A stretch of 64,000 bases of DNA, from positions 582,134-646,133 of the forward strand of contig NZ_FVZL01000001.1 in NCBI RefSeq assembly GCF_900168295.1, in the 5' to 3' direction. The notes below the pieces were generated by a model. That model was not told the origin of the DNA. It saw only the letters and a list, made by a program, of their open reading frames with translations, and did no database searches. Source of the stretch: Arthrobacter sp. P2b. Its GTDB lineage: Bacteria > Actinomycetota > Actinomycetes > Actinomycetales > Micrococcaceae. The translations under genes were made by a program, and so were the position numbers. Positions 7,940-16,683 of the stretch are shown here, piece after piece. Position 1 is the stretch's first letter. Each line of letters opens with the position of its first letter.

Positions 7940-9192
7940 ACTTCCACCTCATCACCGGCGGCGAGCGCGGATACTCCTTCGGGCACATGGACGAGTGCGT
8001 TGGATCCGGCCAGGGCGTGCATGAGGTGCGAGCTTTCGCCGCCTTCGAGCTGCACTGTGCCGTCCGCCTGGAGGCTGCCGCGCCGCACCTGATGCTTGTG
8101 TTCCGGCGACGTGAGCGCGTGGCGGAGCCGGGCGCGGAGAGGCAGCCGTGGTGCCGGTGCGCCGAGCAGCGCTGAGAGTGCGGGGCGGAGGAACATTTCG
8201 AAGGAGACCAGGCAGCTGACGGGGTTTCCCGGGAAGCCAAGGAACGGGATGCCGTCGAAGGTCCCGATCCCCTGCGGGCCGCCGGGCTGCATGGCCACGT
8301 GCAGGAAGTCGACCGGCTGGTCCGCCATCGCCTGCCGCACCACTTCGTAGGCGCCCTTGCTCACCCCGCCGGTGGTGACAATCAGGTCTGCGTCCACGCC
8401 CTGGCTCCGCAGCAGGTTCTGCAGTTCCTCGGGGTTGTCGGTGGAAATCCCGGCGCGCAGGACCCGCAGACCAGCCTGCTTCATGGCCGTTTCCAGGAGC
8501 GTCCCGTTCGCGTCATAGATCTTGCCGGCGGACAGTTCCAGGCCCGGTTCCACCACCTCGTCCCCGGTCGTCACCAGCAGCACCCTGACGGTTTGGTACA
8601 CCGTCACCTCCGGGATGCCGAGGGCGGCGAGCAGCCCCAGCTGTGCCGGCCCCAGGAACGTGCCGGCAGCCAGGGCCCGCTCCCCCGCAGCGATATCGCT
8701 TCCGGCCGCACGGACAAATGTTCCCGGTTCCGTGGCCGGCAGCTGCACTGCCGCTTCCTCCCCTGGGGCAAGGAAGCGGTCCGGAACAGCCCGTTCAATA
8801 GGTACGACGGCGTCAGCCCCCGCCGGGATCATGGCACCTGTCATGATGGGGGCTGCCATTCCCGGTGCCAGCGCGACTGCCCCGGTCCCGGCCGGAACGG
8901 GGGCTGCGACACGCAACTCTGCGCCGCCGCCGGGCACGTCGCTGCACCGGATGGCGTAGCCGTCCATCTGGGAATTGGCGAAGGGAGGGAGGCTCACCGG
9001 CGCCAGGACACCGTGCACGAGGCCCCTGCCCAGGGCTTGGGACAGGGGCAGGACCTCGGTGCGTGCCTGTGCTCCCAGGGGGCGGAGGAGTTCTGTGACG
9101 GCTGCGAGGTGGTCGGCGATGGACCGGGCCCGGTGGGCGGCGTCCCGGTGCACTGCTTCATGGAGGTGGCCGTGCGGGTGCGGGCTGGTCAT
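7927..9192 (-). CDS. moeA: Molybdopterin molybdenumtransferase
   Basis: Inserts molybdate into adenylylated molybdopterin. 421 residues in the usual four-domain range. [14 protein letters not shown] near residues 70-83 is the MoeA signature; [11 protein letters not shown] and [14 protein letters not shown] are the MPT/molybdate-binding loops of domain [13 protein letters not shown] follows, then the C-terminal beta domain. It begins 23 bases after the sulfite-oxidase-like gene stop, with GAAGG upstream of its ATG, so it has a leader and is second in the operon. The N-terminus is histidine-rich ([11 protein letters not shown]), which may bind metal; that is speculative. Confidence 0.95.
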   Translation of the reverse strand: MTSPHPHGHLHEAVHRDAAHRARSIADHLAAVTELLRPLGAQARTEVLPLSQALGRGLVHGVLAPVSLPPFANSQMDGYAIRCSDVPGGGAELRVAAPVPAGTGAVALAPGMAAPIMTGAMIPAGADAVVPIERAVPDRFLAPGEEAAVQLPATEPGTFVRAAGSDIAAGERALAAGTFLGPAQLGLLAALGIPEVTVYQTVRVLLVTTGDEVVEPGLELSAGKIYDANGTLLETAMKQAGLRVLRAGISTDNPEELQNLLRSQGVDADLIVTTGGVSKGAYEVVRQAMADQPVDFLHVAMQPGGPQGIGTFDGIPFLGFPGNPVSCLVSFEMFLRPALSALLGAPAPRLPLRARLRHALTSPEHKHQVRRGSLQADGTVQLEGGESSHLMHALAGSNALVHVPEGVSALAAGDEVEVWML

Positions 9193-9215
9193 AGGTACGC
9201 CTTCGGTTGCGGCCG

Positions 9216-10847
9216 TCAGGATTTCACGTCCACTCTAACGGTGTGGAACCCCGTGGCTCCGTCCGGCGCGACCGGCCTTGCCTGCTCGTCCTGCGCGGTG
9301 CCGCGAAGGTCGGTGGCGCGGACCTGGACTTCGTACTGCCCCGGGGTAAGGTCCACCCCGAGCTTCCATTGGTACCAGGTATCCACGGAAATACCGGGGG
9401 CAAGGCCGGCTTCCCGCCACGGCCCGCGGTTGATGCGAAGCTCCACTTTTTTGATGCCCGTATGCTGCGCCCAGGCGACGCCACCGAACATCACCGTCCC
9501 CGGCGCCACGGACCGCCGCCCGCCCGGGGGCACATCGATCCTGGACGACATCTTGATGGGCCCCCGTTCGGACCAGCCCCGGGGTGTCCAGTAGGCGGCA
9601 TCGTCGGCGAACCTGGTGACTTTGAGTTCGGTGACCCACTTTGTCGCGGAGACGTACCCGTACAGCCCCGGCACCACCAAGCGGACGGGGAATCCGTGTT
9701 CGAGCGGCAGGGGCTCGCCGTTCATGCCCACGGCCAGCAGGGCGTCCCTGCTGTCCGTGAGCACGTCCAGCGGGGTACCGGCAGTCCAGCCGTCGGTGCT
9801 GCGCGAAAGCACCATGTCGGCGCCCGGCTGCGGGCCTGCCAGGGCCAGCAGTTCGCGCACGGGCCAGCCCAGCCAGCGGGCGTTGCCGATCAGGTCCCCT
9901 CCCACCGTGTTGGACACGCAGGCGATGGTCACATGCCGTTCGATCAGGGGTTTGGCCAGGAGCCCGGCGAGGTCCAATTCGATCTCGCGGTCCACCATGC
10001 CGGTGACTTTCAGGACCCAGGTGTCGGGATTGACCGCCGGCACGGACAAGGCGGTATCGATCCGGTAGAAGTCACGGTTGGGAGTGACCAGTGGCTGCAT
10101 CCCGTCCAGCCCGGCTTCAGCTCCGGCAGGGATGGGCGGCGCCGGCGATGCGGCCCTCGGAAGCTTCACACGTTCCCTCGCTTCGCTGACACCGGCAGTG
10201 GCGCCGCGCCACATACCTGCCAGGATCCCGCCGATCACCGTGGCTGCCGCACCTCCGGCCAGGTTTTGCAGGAAGCGCCGACGTGCGGTTCCGGGCGCAA
10301 CGGCGCTGTCACGCGCCTGGCCGGCCCATTCCTGCAGTCCGCGGATCAGGTATCCCAGCAGAAGTGCACCAACGATCGCGGTAACGAGCGGCAGGGCCAG
10401 GGCTACGGGCGTCAAGTGGGCACGCGTCAGGACCGCCGCCACTCCCACCAGCCCGAACACGCCAACAATCACCACGCCGGCGTAGCGACGCCGGTCTTCC
10501 GCAGCTCCGGCCAGTGCGGCCAGGGCTGCGATGACCAGCCCCATGCCCACCAGGAGGGCAACCTTGTCCGCCGTCCCGAACAGCGCCACGGCCCAATCCT
10601 TGACGCCGGGCGGAACAGCGTCGATGACGGCGCCGCCCACCGCCGTCATCGGTGAGAGTGAGGGGCTGAACGCTCCCGCCAGGAGCTCCCCTGCCACCAC
10701 AGCGGCACCCACCGCGACAGCACCGGCGGCCGCCGCAAAGCGGCGCCGGGAGCGTTGCGTCAACTCTTGGTGCCGGAGACTGCCGGTGCGCTCCCCAAGG
10801 CCCATGCCGCCGTCGTGCGTTTCCTGCTGTGGCTGGGAGCTGTTCAC
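9216..10847 (-). CDS. Membrane-anchored molybdopterin-dependent oxidoreductase, sulfite-oxidase-like
   Basis: 543 residues. The N-terminal 210 residues hold about five hydrophobic segments. A C-terminal oxidoreductase molybdopterin domain follows, with the likely Mo-ligand cysteine near residue 310 (VTIACVSNTVGGDLIGNARW); a dimerisation domain of the Mo-co type closes the protein (MFGGVAWAQHTGIKKVELRIN). It probably sits outside the membrane and oxidises an unknown substrate. Start: GTG at 10847, 6 bases after TATGCT; an in-frame ATG at 10805 is an alternative. It is the first gene of the cofactor operon, so enzyme and cofactor synthesis are coupled. No haem partner is nearby. Confidence 0.88.
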   Translation of the reverse strand: MNSSQPQQETHDGGMGLGERTGSLRHQELTQRSRRRFAAAAGAVAVGAAVVAGELLAGAFSPSLSPMTAVGGAVIDAVPPGVKDWAVALFGTADKVALLVGMGLVIAALAALAGAAEDRRRYAGVVIVGVFGLVGVAAVLTRAHLTPVALALPLVTAIVGALLLGYLIRGLQEWAGQARDSAVAPGTARRRFLQNLAGGAAATVIGGILAGMWRGATAGVSEARERVKLPRAASPAPPIPAGAEAGLDGMQPLVTPNRDFYRIDTALSVPAVNPDTWVLKVTGMVDREIELDLAGLLAKPLIERHVTIACVSNTVGGDLIGNARWLGWPVRELLALAGPQPGADMVLSRSTDGWTAGTPLDVLTDSRDALLAVGMNGEPLPLEHGFPVRLVVPGLYGYVSATKWVTELKVTRFADDAAYWTPRGWSERGPIKMSSRIDVPPGGRRSVAPGTVMFGGVAWAQHTGIKKVELRINRGPWREAGLAPGISVDTWYQWKLGVDLTPGQYEVQVRATDLRGTAQDEQARPVAPDGATGFHTVRVDVKS

Positions 10848-10963
10848 ACCTCCAGCATAGGTTCGCGGCCGGCGGGGAGCGCCGGCCCGCAGGGGATTTT
10901 GCCTGCAGCCCACTCCGTGGTCATCGGTGTGATCTACGGCCTATCGTGGCGTAGCCTGAATTC
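10848..10963. promoter_or_regulatory. Divergent promoters of the molybdenum cofactor operons
   Basis: Minus strand: TATGCT at 10854-10859, 6 bases before the GTG of the oxidoreductase. Plus strand: TAGCCT at 10952-10957, 6 bases before the moaA ATG. Both transcripts look leaderless, leaving no room for a 5' leader riboswitch; regulation must be by DNA-binding factors or be constitutive. Confidence 0.6.
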
Positions 10964-12079
10964 ATGACTGTCCAGCTAGGAATGCCGCAGCCCCGGGAGG
11001 ATGACCGGTCGGTCCCGGCTGCCCGCCCGGCGGATGCCGGGGCCGGGCTTGTGGACCGCTACGGGCGCCGGGCCACCGACATGCGGCTGTCCCTCACGGA
11101 CAAATGCAACCTCCGCTGCACGTACTGCATGCCCGCCGAGGGGCTGGAATGGCTCGCGAAGCAGGCCGTCATGACAGCCGACGAGATTGTCCGGATTGTC
11201 CGGATCGGTGTGGACCACCTCGGCGTCCGCGAACTGCGGCTCACCGGCGGCGAACCGCTGGTCCGGCACGACCTGGTGGGCATCATCACGGAACTGCGTC
11301 GCAACCATCCCGCCCTGCCCATTTCCATGACAACCAACGCTGTGGGCCTGGCCAAGAAGGCGGCCTCCCTGAAGGCTGCCGGGTTGACGCGCATCAACGT
11401 GTCGCTGGACTCCCTGCACGAGGAAACTTTCACCAAACTGACCCGCCGGCCGTTCCTGGACCAGGTCCTGGCCGGCGTGGATGCCGCGTGGGCGGCCGGG
11501 CTGGGCCCGGTCAAGCTCAATGCAGTGCTGATGCGGGGCATCAATGATGCCGAAGCGCCGTCGCTGCTCGCCTGGGCGCTGGGGCGCGGGTACGAGCTGC
11601 GCTTCATCGAACAGATGCCGCTGGATGCCGACCACGGCTGGACGCGGCGGAATATGATCACGGCGGCGGAGATCCGCAGCCTGCTGTCCGCCGACTTCGT
11701 CCTCACCCCGGATCCCCGGGCCCGTGACGGCGCCCCTGCCGAACGCTTTGAAGTACGACGCCGGGTGGCCGGGACCCCTGATGCCACCGGTCCCGTGCTG
11801 GGAACCGTAGGAATTATCGCCTCAGTGACGGAGCCGTTCTGCTCGGACTGCCGCCGCACCCGGATTACCGCCGAGGGCAAGATCATGAGCTGCCTGTTCT
11901 CACGGGAGGAGTTCGACCTCCTGGGCCTCCTGCGGTCAGGTGCCGGCGACGATGACCTGGCACGGCGGTGGCAGGATGCCATGTGGATCAAACCAAAGGC
12001 CCACGGCATGGACCACGTGGGACTTGACGCTCCGGACTTCGTCCAGCCGGACCGCAGCATGAGCGCCATCGGGGGCTGA
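10964..12079 (+). CDS. moaA: GTP 3',8-cyclase
   Basis: Radical-SAM enzyme for the first step of molybdenum cofactor synthesis. 371 residues. The N-terminal [4Fe-4S] cysteines C48, C52 and C55 are in DKCNLRCTYCMP. The C-terminal cluster cysteines C293, C296 and C310 are in FCSDCRRTRI and IMSCLFS. The protein ends in SAIGG, the C-terminal Gly-Gly typical of MoaA. moaD follows after 3 bases. The transcript is predicted leaderless (TAGCCT-N6-ATG). Confidence 0.98.
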   Translation: MTVQLGMPQPREDDRSVPAARPADAGAGLVDRYGRRATDMRLSLTDKCNLRCTYCMPAEGLEWLAKQAVMTADEIVRIVRIGVDHLGVRELRLTGGEPLVRHDLVGIITELRRNHPALPISMTTNAVGLAKKAASLKAAGLTRINVSLDSLHEETFTKLTRRPFLDQVLAGVDAAWAAGLGPVKLNAVLMRGINDAEAPSLLAWALGRGYELRFIEQMPLDADHGWTRRNMITAAEIRSLLSADFVLTPDPRARDGAPAERFEVRRRVAGTPDATGPVLGTVGIIASVTEPFCSDCRRTRITAEGKIMSCLFSREEFDLLGLLRSGAGDDDLARRWQDAMWIKPKAHGMDHVGLDAPDFVQPDRSMSAIGG

Positions 12080-12082
12080 ATT

Positions 12083-12352
12083 GTGATGAATGTACGTTAC
12101 TTCGCTGCGGCGCGCGCTGCTGCGGGTGTTGAGGAAGAAAAGTTCGACCTGCCGGAAGGCGCTACCGTGGCGGCGCTGCTCGAAGCCGTCCTGTCCGTGG
12201 AGCGCCCCGAACCGCCTGCCGGAACTCCCCCGCTGGCCCGCATCCTGTCGCGCAGCAGCTTCCTGCTCAACGAGGTGGCGGTGCGCGACCAGTCAACCGT
12301 TGTGGGACCCGATGATGTGGTTGACGTGCTGCCTCCGTTCGCCGGCGGATAA
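12083..12352 (+). CDS. moaD: Molybdopterin synthase sulfur carrier subunit
   Basis: Ubiquitin-fold sulfur carrier. 89 residues ending in PPFAGG, the C-terminal Gly-Gly that is activated to a thiocarboxylate. The N-terminus NVRYFAAARAAAG is the family pattern. The start is GTG at 12083 or the adjacent ATG at 12086; GGGGG at the end of moaA serves as ribosome binding site. Works with MoaE, encoded on the opposite strand of the island. Confidence 0.93.
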   Translation: MMNVRYFAAARAAAGVEEEKFDLPEGATVAALLEAVLSVERPEPPAGTPPLARILSRSSFLLNEVAVRDQSTVVGPDDVVDVLPPFAGG

Positions 12353-12478
12353 AGCCCTCACCGCGCCGTATTTCTATAGTGGGCGGTTTCCGTAGCGGCT
12401 CGATTTCCCAGCGGCCCGTGGCATATCCGCGCCTTGGTCATGCCGCGGATCCGCCGGACGGAGTGCTGGCGGCCAGAA

Positions 12479-12506
12479 TGTCAGTGCCTCCCGCGATGAT
12501 TCCTGT
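12479..12506 (+). promoter_or_regulatory. Upstream copy of a RecA-independent DNA-damage (PafBC-type) promoter
   Basis: TGTCAGTG, 8 bases, GATGAT, 6 bases, ATG. This fits the mycobacterial DNA-damage promoter motif tTGTCRgtg-N8-TAnnnT except for the first base of the hexamer. The ATG follows at leaderless distance. Confidence 0.6.
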
Positions 12507-14546
12507 ATGGGAAACGGCAGGGGCTCCGGAGCTGACGGGACAGCGCTGTTTCCTGCCGTCGCAGCTGCTCCACCACAAATTGTCAGTGCCTCCCGCGATG
12601 ATTCTTGTATGGGTAACGGCGCGGCCATGGCAGCACCAATGGAGGGTATTTTTGCCACCACGGCTGCCATCAACGCGCTGTTCCTTGAAGAGGAAGCCCT
12701 TGCGGCTGCTTCACTGGGGGCTGATGGCGGCGACGGCATTGATCTGCTGGACCGGTTCTACCGGAACCGGTTGGAGCGGCTGGGCCTGGAAAAGCGACTC
12801 GAGGCGCAGGTCGCCGCGCTCAAGGCCCGCGATGCCGTCCAGTGCCTCGACCTGCACCAGGCCATGACGCCGCCCGGCGCCTCCACCCACGACCGGACCT
12901 ACGCGGAAATATCGGCAGTGGAAGAAATCGCCGGGATCCTGACCGTCAGCTCCGGGGCAGCGGCCGCGTTCCTGGCCCAGTCCCGTCGGGTGTGCTCGCT
13001 GCCTACCGCCTTTGAGGCGCTGTCCACCGGATCCCTCTCATGGCAGCACGCCCGGGTCATCGCCGACGAAACCGAGAACCTGGACCACGCCGGCGCTATG
13101 GCCTTGGCGGATCATTTCCTGGACCCGGATGCGCCGAATCCTGCGCGGGGCTGTCCGGCTGGGCAGCTGGTGCCTTCACGGTTGAGGTCAAAGGTACGGG
13201 CTTGGCGGCAACGGCATCATCCGGAGTCAATCGAGAAACGGCATGCCAAGGGTGTTGCGGACCGGCGGGTCGAATTCACCCCTGACCGGGACGGCATGGC
13301 CTGGATCTCGGCCTACCTCCCGGCCGACTCCGCGTTGGCGGCCTGGAACAGAACCACGGCCATCGCCCGCGGCCTGCAAGGCCCCAACGAAACCCGAACC
13401 CTTACTCAGATCAAAGCTGACGAGTTCACCCGCCGCCTCCTCAGCACCGGCACCGCCGCCACGGCGGCTGGCCGCACCGCGGGGACCAGCGGGGCGGGGG
13501 TCAGCGGGGCGGGGGCCAGCTGGGCGGGGGCCAGCTGGGCGGACGACAGGATCCCGGACACCAACAGCGCGGGCGCCTGCCACACCGGCATCCGCACCCC
13601 CGGGCGGGCTTCCCATGACAACCGTGCAGCTGTCCAACAACTCCCCGAAGGGTTCATCGGGCTTGCCACGCTCGATGGGTCCGACGAACCAGCAGCAGAC
13701 CTCGGCATCCCCGACGCCCTGGCAGCAGTATCCATGGAGGCGGGCAGCGCCGGCGACCACGGAACCATGAGCCTTAGCGATCCCGCAACCCGCGCGTTTC
13801 TCGGCGACCCGGAAGTCGGGAAGATTCCGACCCCGCGGGCGGACGTCATCGTCACCGTCCCCGTGTTCGCCCTGTTCGGCCATACCGACGAACCCGCCGG
13901 CCTCGACGGTTACGGCCCCATCCCCGCGTCCATGGCCCGCAAACTCCTCACGGAAGGCGCGGATTCCTTCACCCGCGTCCTCGTCGATCCACGCGACGGA
14001 GCACCCCTAGAAATAGGCCGCACCAGCTACCGGATCACCAAAGCGATGCGACAAGCCCTGGCCCTCCGGGACGGCAAATGCACCTTCCCCGGCTGCAACA
14101 ACAACGCCCTGGACAACGACGCCGACCACCTCACCGCGTGGCAAGACGGCGGAACAACCGGCATCAGCAACCTGGCACAACTCTGCCCAAAGCACCACCG
14201 CCTCAAACACAACAGCGGCTGGACACCCACAGAAGCAACAAGAACCAAACCACCAGGCTGGACCTCACCCACCGGCCGCCACTACACCAGCGAACAACCC
14301 GACCGGGAACAAACCATCTGGCCGGACAACATACTGGTTCAGGAAATGAATAACGTGCCGCACCTGCTGGAACCACCCTGTGAAGAACCAGAAGACAACA
14401 ACCTCATCGACGCCGACGACATCGCACCCTACGACCCCGCGTGGGACGACTTCTACGCCATGCCCATCGTCCTCCCACCGGACCCGCAAAAGGACATGGC
14501 CCTGGAAAACTGGGACTCGGGGAACTGTATTCCGGTCCTGACGTGA
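12507..14546 (+). CDS. DUF222/HNH endonuclease, 13E12 repeat family
   Basis: 679 residues from the first ATG, or 645 from an in-frame ATG at 12609; each is preceded by its own copy of a damage-type promoter. DUF222 covers roughly residues 60-330. The HNH nuclease module is near residues 510-575: CTFPGCNNNALDNDADHL, then LCPKHHRLKH. Between them lies a low-complexity stretch with four in-frame 15-base repeats (TSGAG, VSGAG, ASWAG, ASWAD). In mycobacteria, 13E12 genes belong to the DNA-damage regulons; their cellular role is still unclear. The last 60 residues are acidic and variable. Confidence 0.9.
   Translation: MGNGRGSGADGTALFPAVAAAPPQIVSASRDDSCMGNGAAMAAPMEGIFATTAAINALFLEEEALAAASLGADGGDGIDLLDRFYRNRLERLGLEKRLEAQVAALKARDAVQCLDLHQAMTPPGASTHDRTYAEISAVEEIAGILTVSSGAAAAFLAQSRRVCSLPTAFEALSTGSLSWQHARVIADETENLDHAGAMALADHFLDPDAPNPARGCPAGQLVPSRLRSKVRAWRQRHHPESIEKRHAKGVADRRVEFTPDRDGMAWISAYLPADSALAAWNRTTAIARGLQGPNETRTLTQIKADEFTRRLLSTGTAATAAGRTAGTSGAGVSGAGASWAGASWADDRIPDTNSAGACHTGIRTPGRASHDNRAAVQQLPEGFIGLATLDGSDEPAADLGIPDALAAVSMEAGSAGDHGTMSLSDPATRAFLGDPEVGKIPTPRADVIVTVPVFALFGHTDEPAGLDGYGPIPASMARKLLTEGADSFTRVLVDPRDGAPLEIGRTSYRITKAMRQALALRDGKCTFPGCNNNALDNDADHLTAWQDGGTTGISNLAQLCPKHHRLKHNSGWTPTEATRTKPPGWTSPTGRHYTSEQPDREQTIWPDNILVQEMNNVPHLLEPPCEEPEDNNLIDADDIAPYDPAWDDFYAMPIVLPPDPQKDMALENWDSGNCIPVLT
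12581..12608 (+). promoter_or_regulatory. Downstream copy of the DNA-damage (PafBC-type) promoter
   Basis: TTGTCAGTG (T at 12580), 8 bases, GATGAT, 6 bases, ATG at 12609. This copy has the better match at the first T of the motif. It lies inside the coding frame opened by the upstream ATG. Confidence 0.6.
13485..13544 (+). repeat. Four in-frame 15-base tandem repeats in the HNH gene
   Basis: Units start ACCAGCGGGG, GTCAGCGGGG, GCCAGCTGGG and GCCAGCTGGG, each 15 bases long, encoding pentapeptides in the linker between DUF222 and HNH. Likely slippage-prone. Confidence 0.85.
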
Positions 14547-14608
14547 ATCCGTACTGGCGTGAACCAGGCACCTGGCTCATCAGAAAGTGTCCTCGGGAAC
14601 TTCGGCCG

Positions 14609-15127
14609 TCAGGCCCGCGTGAACGTTGAGGTCATGAACAGCGTGTAAGTCGAGCCTGTGCCATCAGCGCCGGCATTTTCAGCGCTCCCGCCGCCGGGTT
14701 GCGTCCTGGAAGGCTCGCGCGAACGGAGCTCCGTCACATGTATCAGGACGTCACCGTCAAGGCGCACTGAGTGGCGGGTCCAGCCGGCACTGCCGTGGCG
14801 CTCCACCCGAAGGACACCCCCTCGCCAGGTGCAGCGGTCCGGAACCGCCGGCACCGGACCTGTGGTGTCCGCGTGGTACCAGAGAACATCAGGATGGTCA
14901 GGGTCCACCGTGAACATGCCGTGGCCTTCGAAGTGCGTCCCGTCCGGCTCACGGTGGCTATATGTTTGCACAACGCCGAACCCACTGGCCACCCGCAGGT
15001 AGGTAACGTCCGCTTCCACGGTACGTTCCGGTCCCCACGGGCCAGCAGCCAGGCGCGTGCTCCCGCGCCAGTGGCCGAGGAGGCTGGACAGTGCCGGGTG
15101 ATCATGGGGCGAAGGGGTTTCACTCAT
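14609..15127 (-). CDS. Small beta-barrel protein, DUF1579/lipocalin-like
   Basis: 172 residues. The opening LLGHWRGSTRLAAGPWGP followed by alternating hydrophobic strands (GHGMFTVDPDHPDVLWYHAD) resembles the GxW-type small barrels of the DUF1579 and nitrobindin/FABP-like groups. No ligand residues can be assigned. I used the ATG at 15127, which has GAGGGGTGG at a good distance; a GTG three codons upstream is possible. Convergent with the HNH gene and monocistronic. Confidence 0.6.
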   Translation of the reverse strand: MSETPSPHDHPALSSLLGHWRGSTRLAAGPWGPERTVEADVTYLRVASGFGVVQTYSHREPDGTHFEGHGMFTVDPDHPDVLWYHADTTGPVPAVPDRCTWRGGVLRVERHGSAGWTRHSVRLDGDVLIHVTELRSREPSRTQPGGGSAENAGADGTGSTYTLFMTSTFTRA

Positions 15128-15227
15128 GCGTTCCACCCCTCACACCAGTTCCCACACCGCGCAGCAACGACGGATGGCCCCATCGTAAGCCCGCGCAGGC
15201 TCAACGCGTGTGACTTCGTTGTGAAGG

Positions 15228-16571
15228 TCAGAGACCGAAGGTTTCCGTTTCCTCGAATGGGCCAACCACAGTAACTGTCCGCGGGGCCGCCGCGAGCTCG
15301 GCTGCCAGGTCCTGGACCTGCTCGGCAGTCACCGCCTTGATGAGACGGAGCGTTTCGTCAATGTCCTGGTACTCACCGGAAACGAGTTCTGCACGGCCCA
15401 GGCGGGACATCCGTGAACCGGTGTCCTCCAAGGCAAGCACGATGCCGCCGCACAGCTGGCCGACCGCTTTGCGGAGCTCGTCGTCGGAGATGCCGTGCTC
15501 CGCAAGCTTGTCCAGCTCAACGCCCAGCAGGTCCAGCACCTGCCGCACCTTGGACGGCGTGCACCCGGCGTACATGCCGAAGTAGCCGGCATCAGCGTAG
15601 GAAGATGCAAACGAATAGGTGGAGTAGACCAGGCCACGCTTTTCACGGATCTCCTGGAACAGCCTGGAGGACATGCCTCCGCCCAGGACAGCGTTCAGGA
15701 CGCTCATCACGTAGCGGCGGTCGTCGGTCGCGACGATGGTGGGGCAGCCCATGATGATGTTGGCCTGCTCCACAGCGCGCTTGACCACCTGCAGACCGGC
15801 GGTACCGGTGATGAGGGCGCGTTCGGTTGAGCGGCGCTTCACGGGTGAGGCGTTCGTCTCCAGGGACCAGCCGGCCGATTCAAGGGCGTCAACCACAAGG
15901 TCGCAGACGACGTCGTGGTCCAGCCCGCCGGCCGCGGTGATCACGAGTTCATCCGGCCGGTAGTAGCGTCGGTAGTGCTCCCAGACGGAGTCGCGGGCAA
16001 CGGCCTTGATCGCGGCGGGGGTTCCGCCGATGGGCCGGCCCAGGGGGTGGCTGCCAAGGACGGCCGAGACGAAGTGCTCATGGGCGACGTCGGTGGGGTC
16101 GTCACTGTCCATGGCGATTTCCTCGAGGATGACGTCCCGTTCCTGCTCCATCTCGGCAGGGTCCAGAACCGCGCCGGTAATCATGTCCGCAATGACGTCG
16201 ATGGCCATCGGCAGGTCCGTGTCGAGGACCCGGGCGAAGTAGCAGGTGCTTTCCTTCGCAGTGGCGGCGTTGGACTCGCCGCCCACCTCGTCGAAGGCTG
16301 ACGCGATTTCCAGGGCGGTGCGGCGCTTGGTGCCCTTGAACAGCAGGTGTTCAAGGAAGTGGGTGGAGCCGTGCTGGCCCGGGGCCTCGTCGCGGGAACC
16401 AACGCCCACCCAGAAACCGATGGTGGCCGACCTCTGCCCGGGCATCGCCTCTGTGAGCACCCGCACTCCGCCGGGCAGCACCGAACGCCGGACTTCGGAG
16501 CCGCCGTCGGAACCGTGGACCAGGGTGTCGCCGCGATGGTTCTGCTCGAGAGGCAGGGGTACAACAGTCAT
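15228..16571 (-). CDS. M16 family zinc metallopeptidase (processing-peptidase type)
   Basis: 447 residues. The inverted zinc motif HFLEH is at 71-75, with the distal glutamate in EQERDVILEEI; the R/Y pair typical of active M16 subunits appears in YSTYSFASSYADAGYFG. Its position directly after rpsO-pnp is conserved in actinobacteria. The ATG has AAAGG 6 bases upstream. The substrate is unknown in bacteria. A strong hairpin separates it from pnp, so expression may be partly independent. Confidence 0.92.
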   Translation of the reverse strand: MTVVPLPLEQNHRGDTLVHGSDGGSEVRRSVLPGGVRVLTEAMPGQRSATIGFWVGVGSRDEAPGQHGSTHFLEHLLFKGTKRRTALEIASAFDEVGGESNAATAKESTCYFARVLDTDLPMAIDVIADMITGAVLDPAEMEQERDVILEEIAMDSDDPTDVAHEHFVSAVLGSHPLGRPIGGTPAAIKAVARDSVWEHYRRYYRPDELVITAAGGLDHDVVCDLVVDALESAGWSLETNASPVKRRSTERALITGTAGLQVVKRAVEQANIIMGCPTIVATDDRRYVMSVLNAVLGGGMSSRLFQEIREKRGLVYSTYSFASSYADAGYFGMYAGCTPSKVRQVLDLLGVELDKLAEHGISDDELRKAVGQLCGGIVLALEDTGSRMSRLGRAELVSGEYQDIDETLRLIKAVTAEQVQDLAAELAAAPRTVTVVGPFEETETFGL

Positions 16572-16619
16572 TGAGGCCTTTCAAAAGGGGCAGCCGGGAT
16601 CTGGCTGCCATCGTAACAG

Positions 16620-16654
16620 CGGCGGGGCCGGTGGATCATCCACCGGCCCCGCCG
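16620..16654 (-). terminator. 17-bp perfect hairpin after pnp
   Basis: Arms CGGCGGGGCCGGTGGAT and its exact complement flank one base. Very stable, but no T-tract follows in either direction, as is common for actinobacterial terminators. It lies 29 bases past the pnp stop. Confidence 0.6.
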
Positions 16655-16683
16655 ATTCATGCTTGTGCCGGAAAACCGGGCTG

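Larger units (their letters stand above)
12479..12622 (+). repeat. Direct duplication of promoter plus start codon
   Basis: Two copies 102 bases apart (12479-12520 and 12581-12622). The first 23 bases are identical, followed by C(C/T)TGTATGGG(A/T)AACGGC. 102 bases is 34 codons, so both ATGs are in one frame and both encode MGNG. Confidence 0.9.

Noticed and set aside
6909..8240. Single 443-codon frame joining mog to sequence upstream, suggesting a fusion
   Set aside because: The upstream part is moaC and moeA read in the wrong frame. The GTGA overlap between moaC and mog gives the correct start.
12353..12478. LexA box ahead of the HNH gene, as known for some mycobacterial 13E12 genes
   Set aside because: No GAAC-N4-GTTC-like site is present; the gene has the PafBC-type motif instead.
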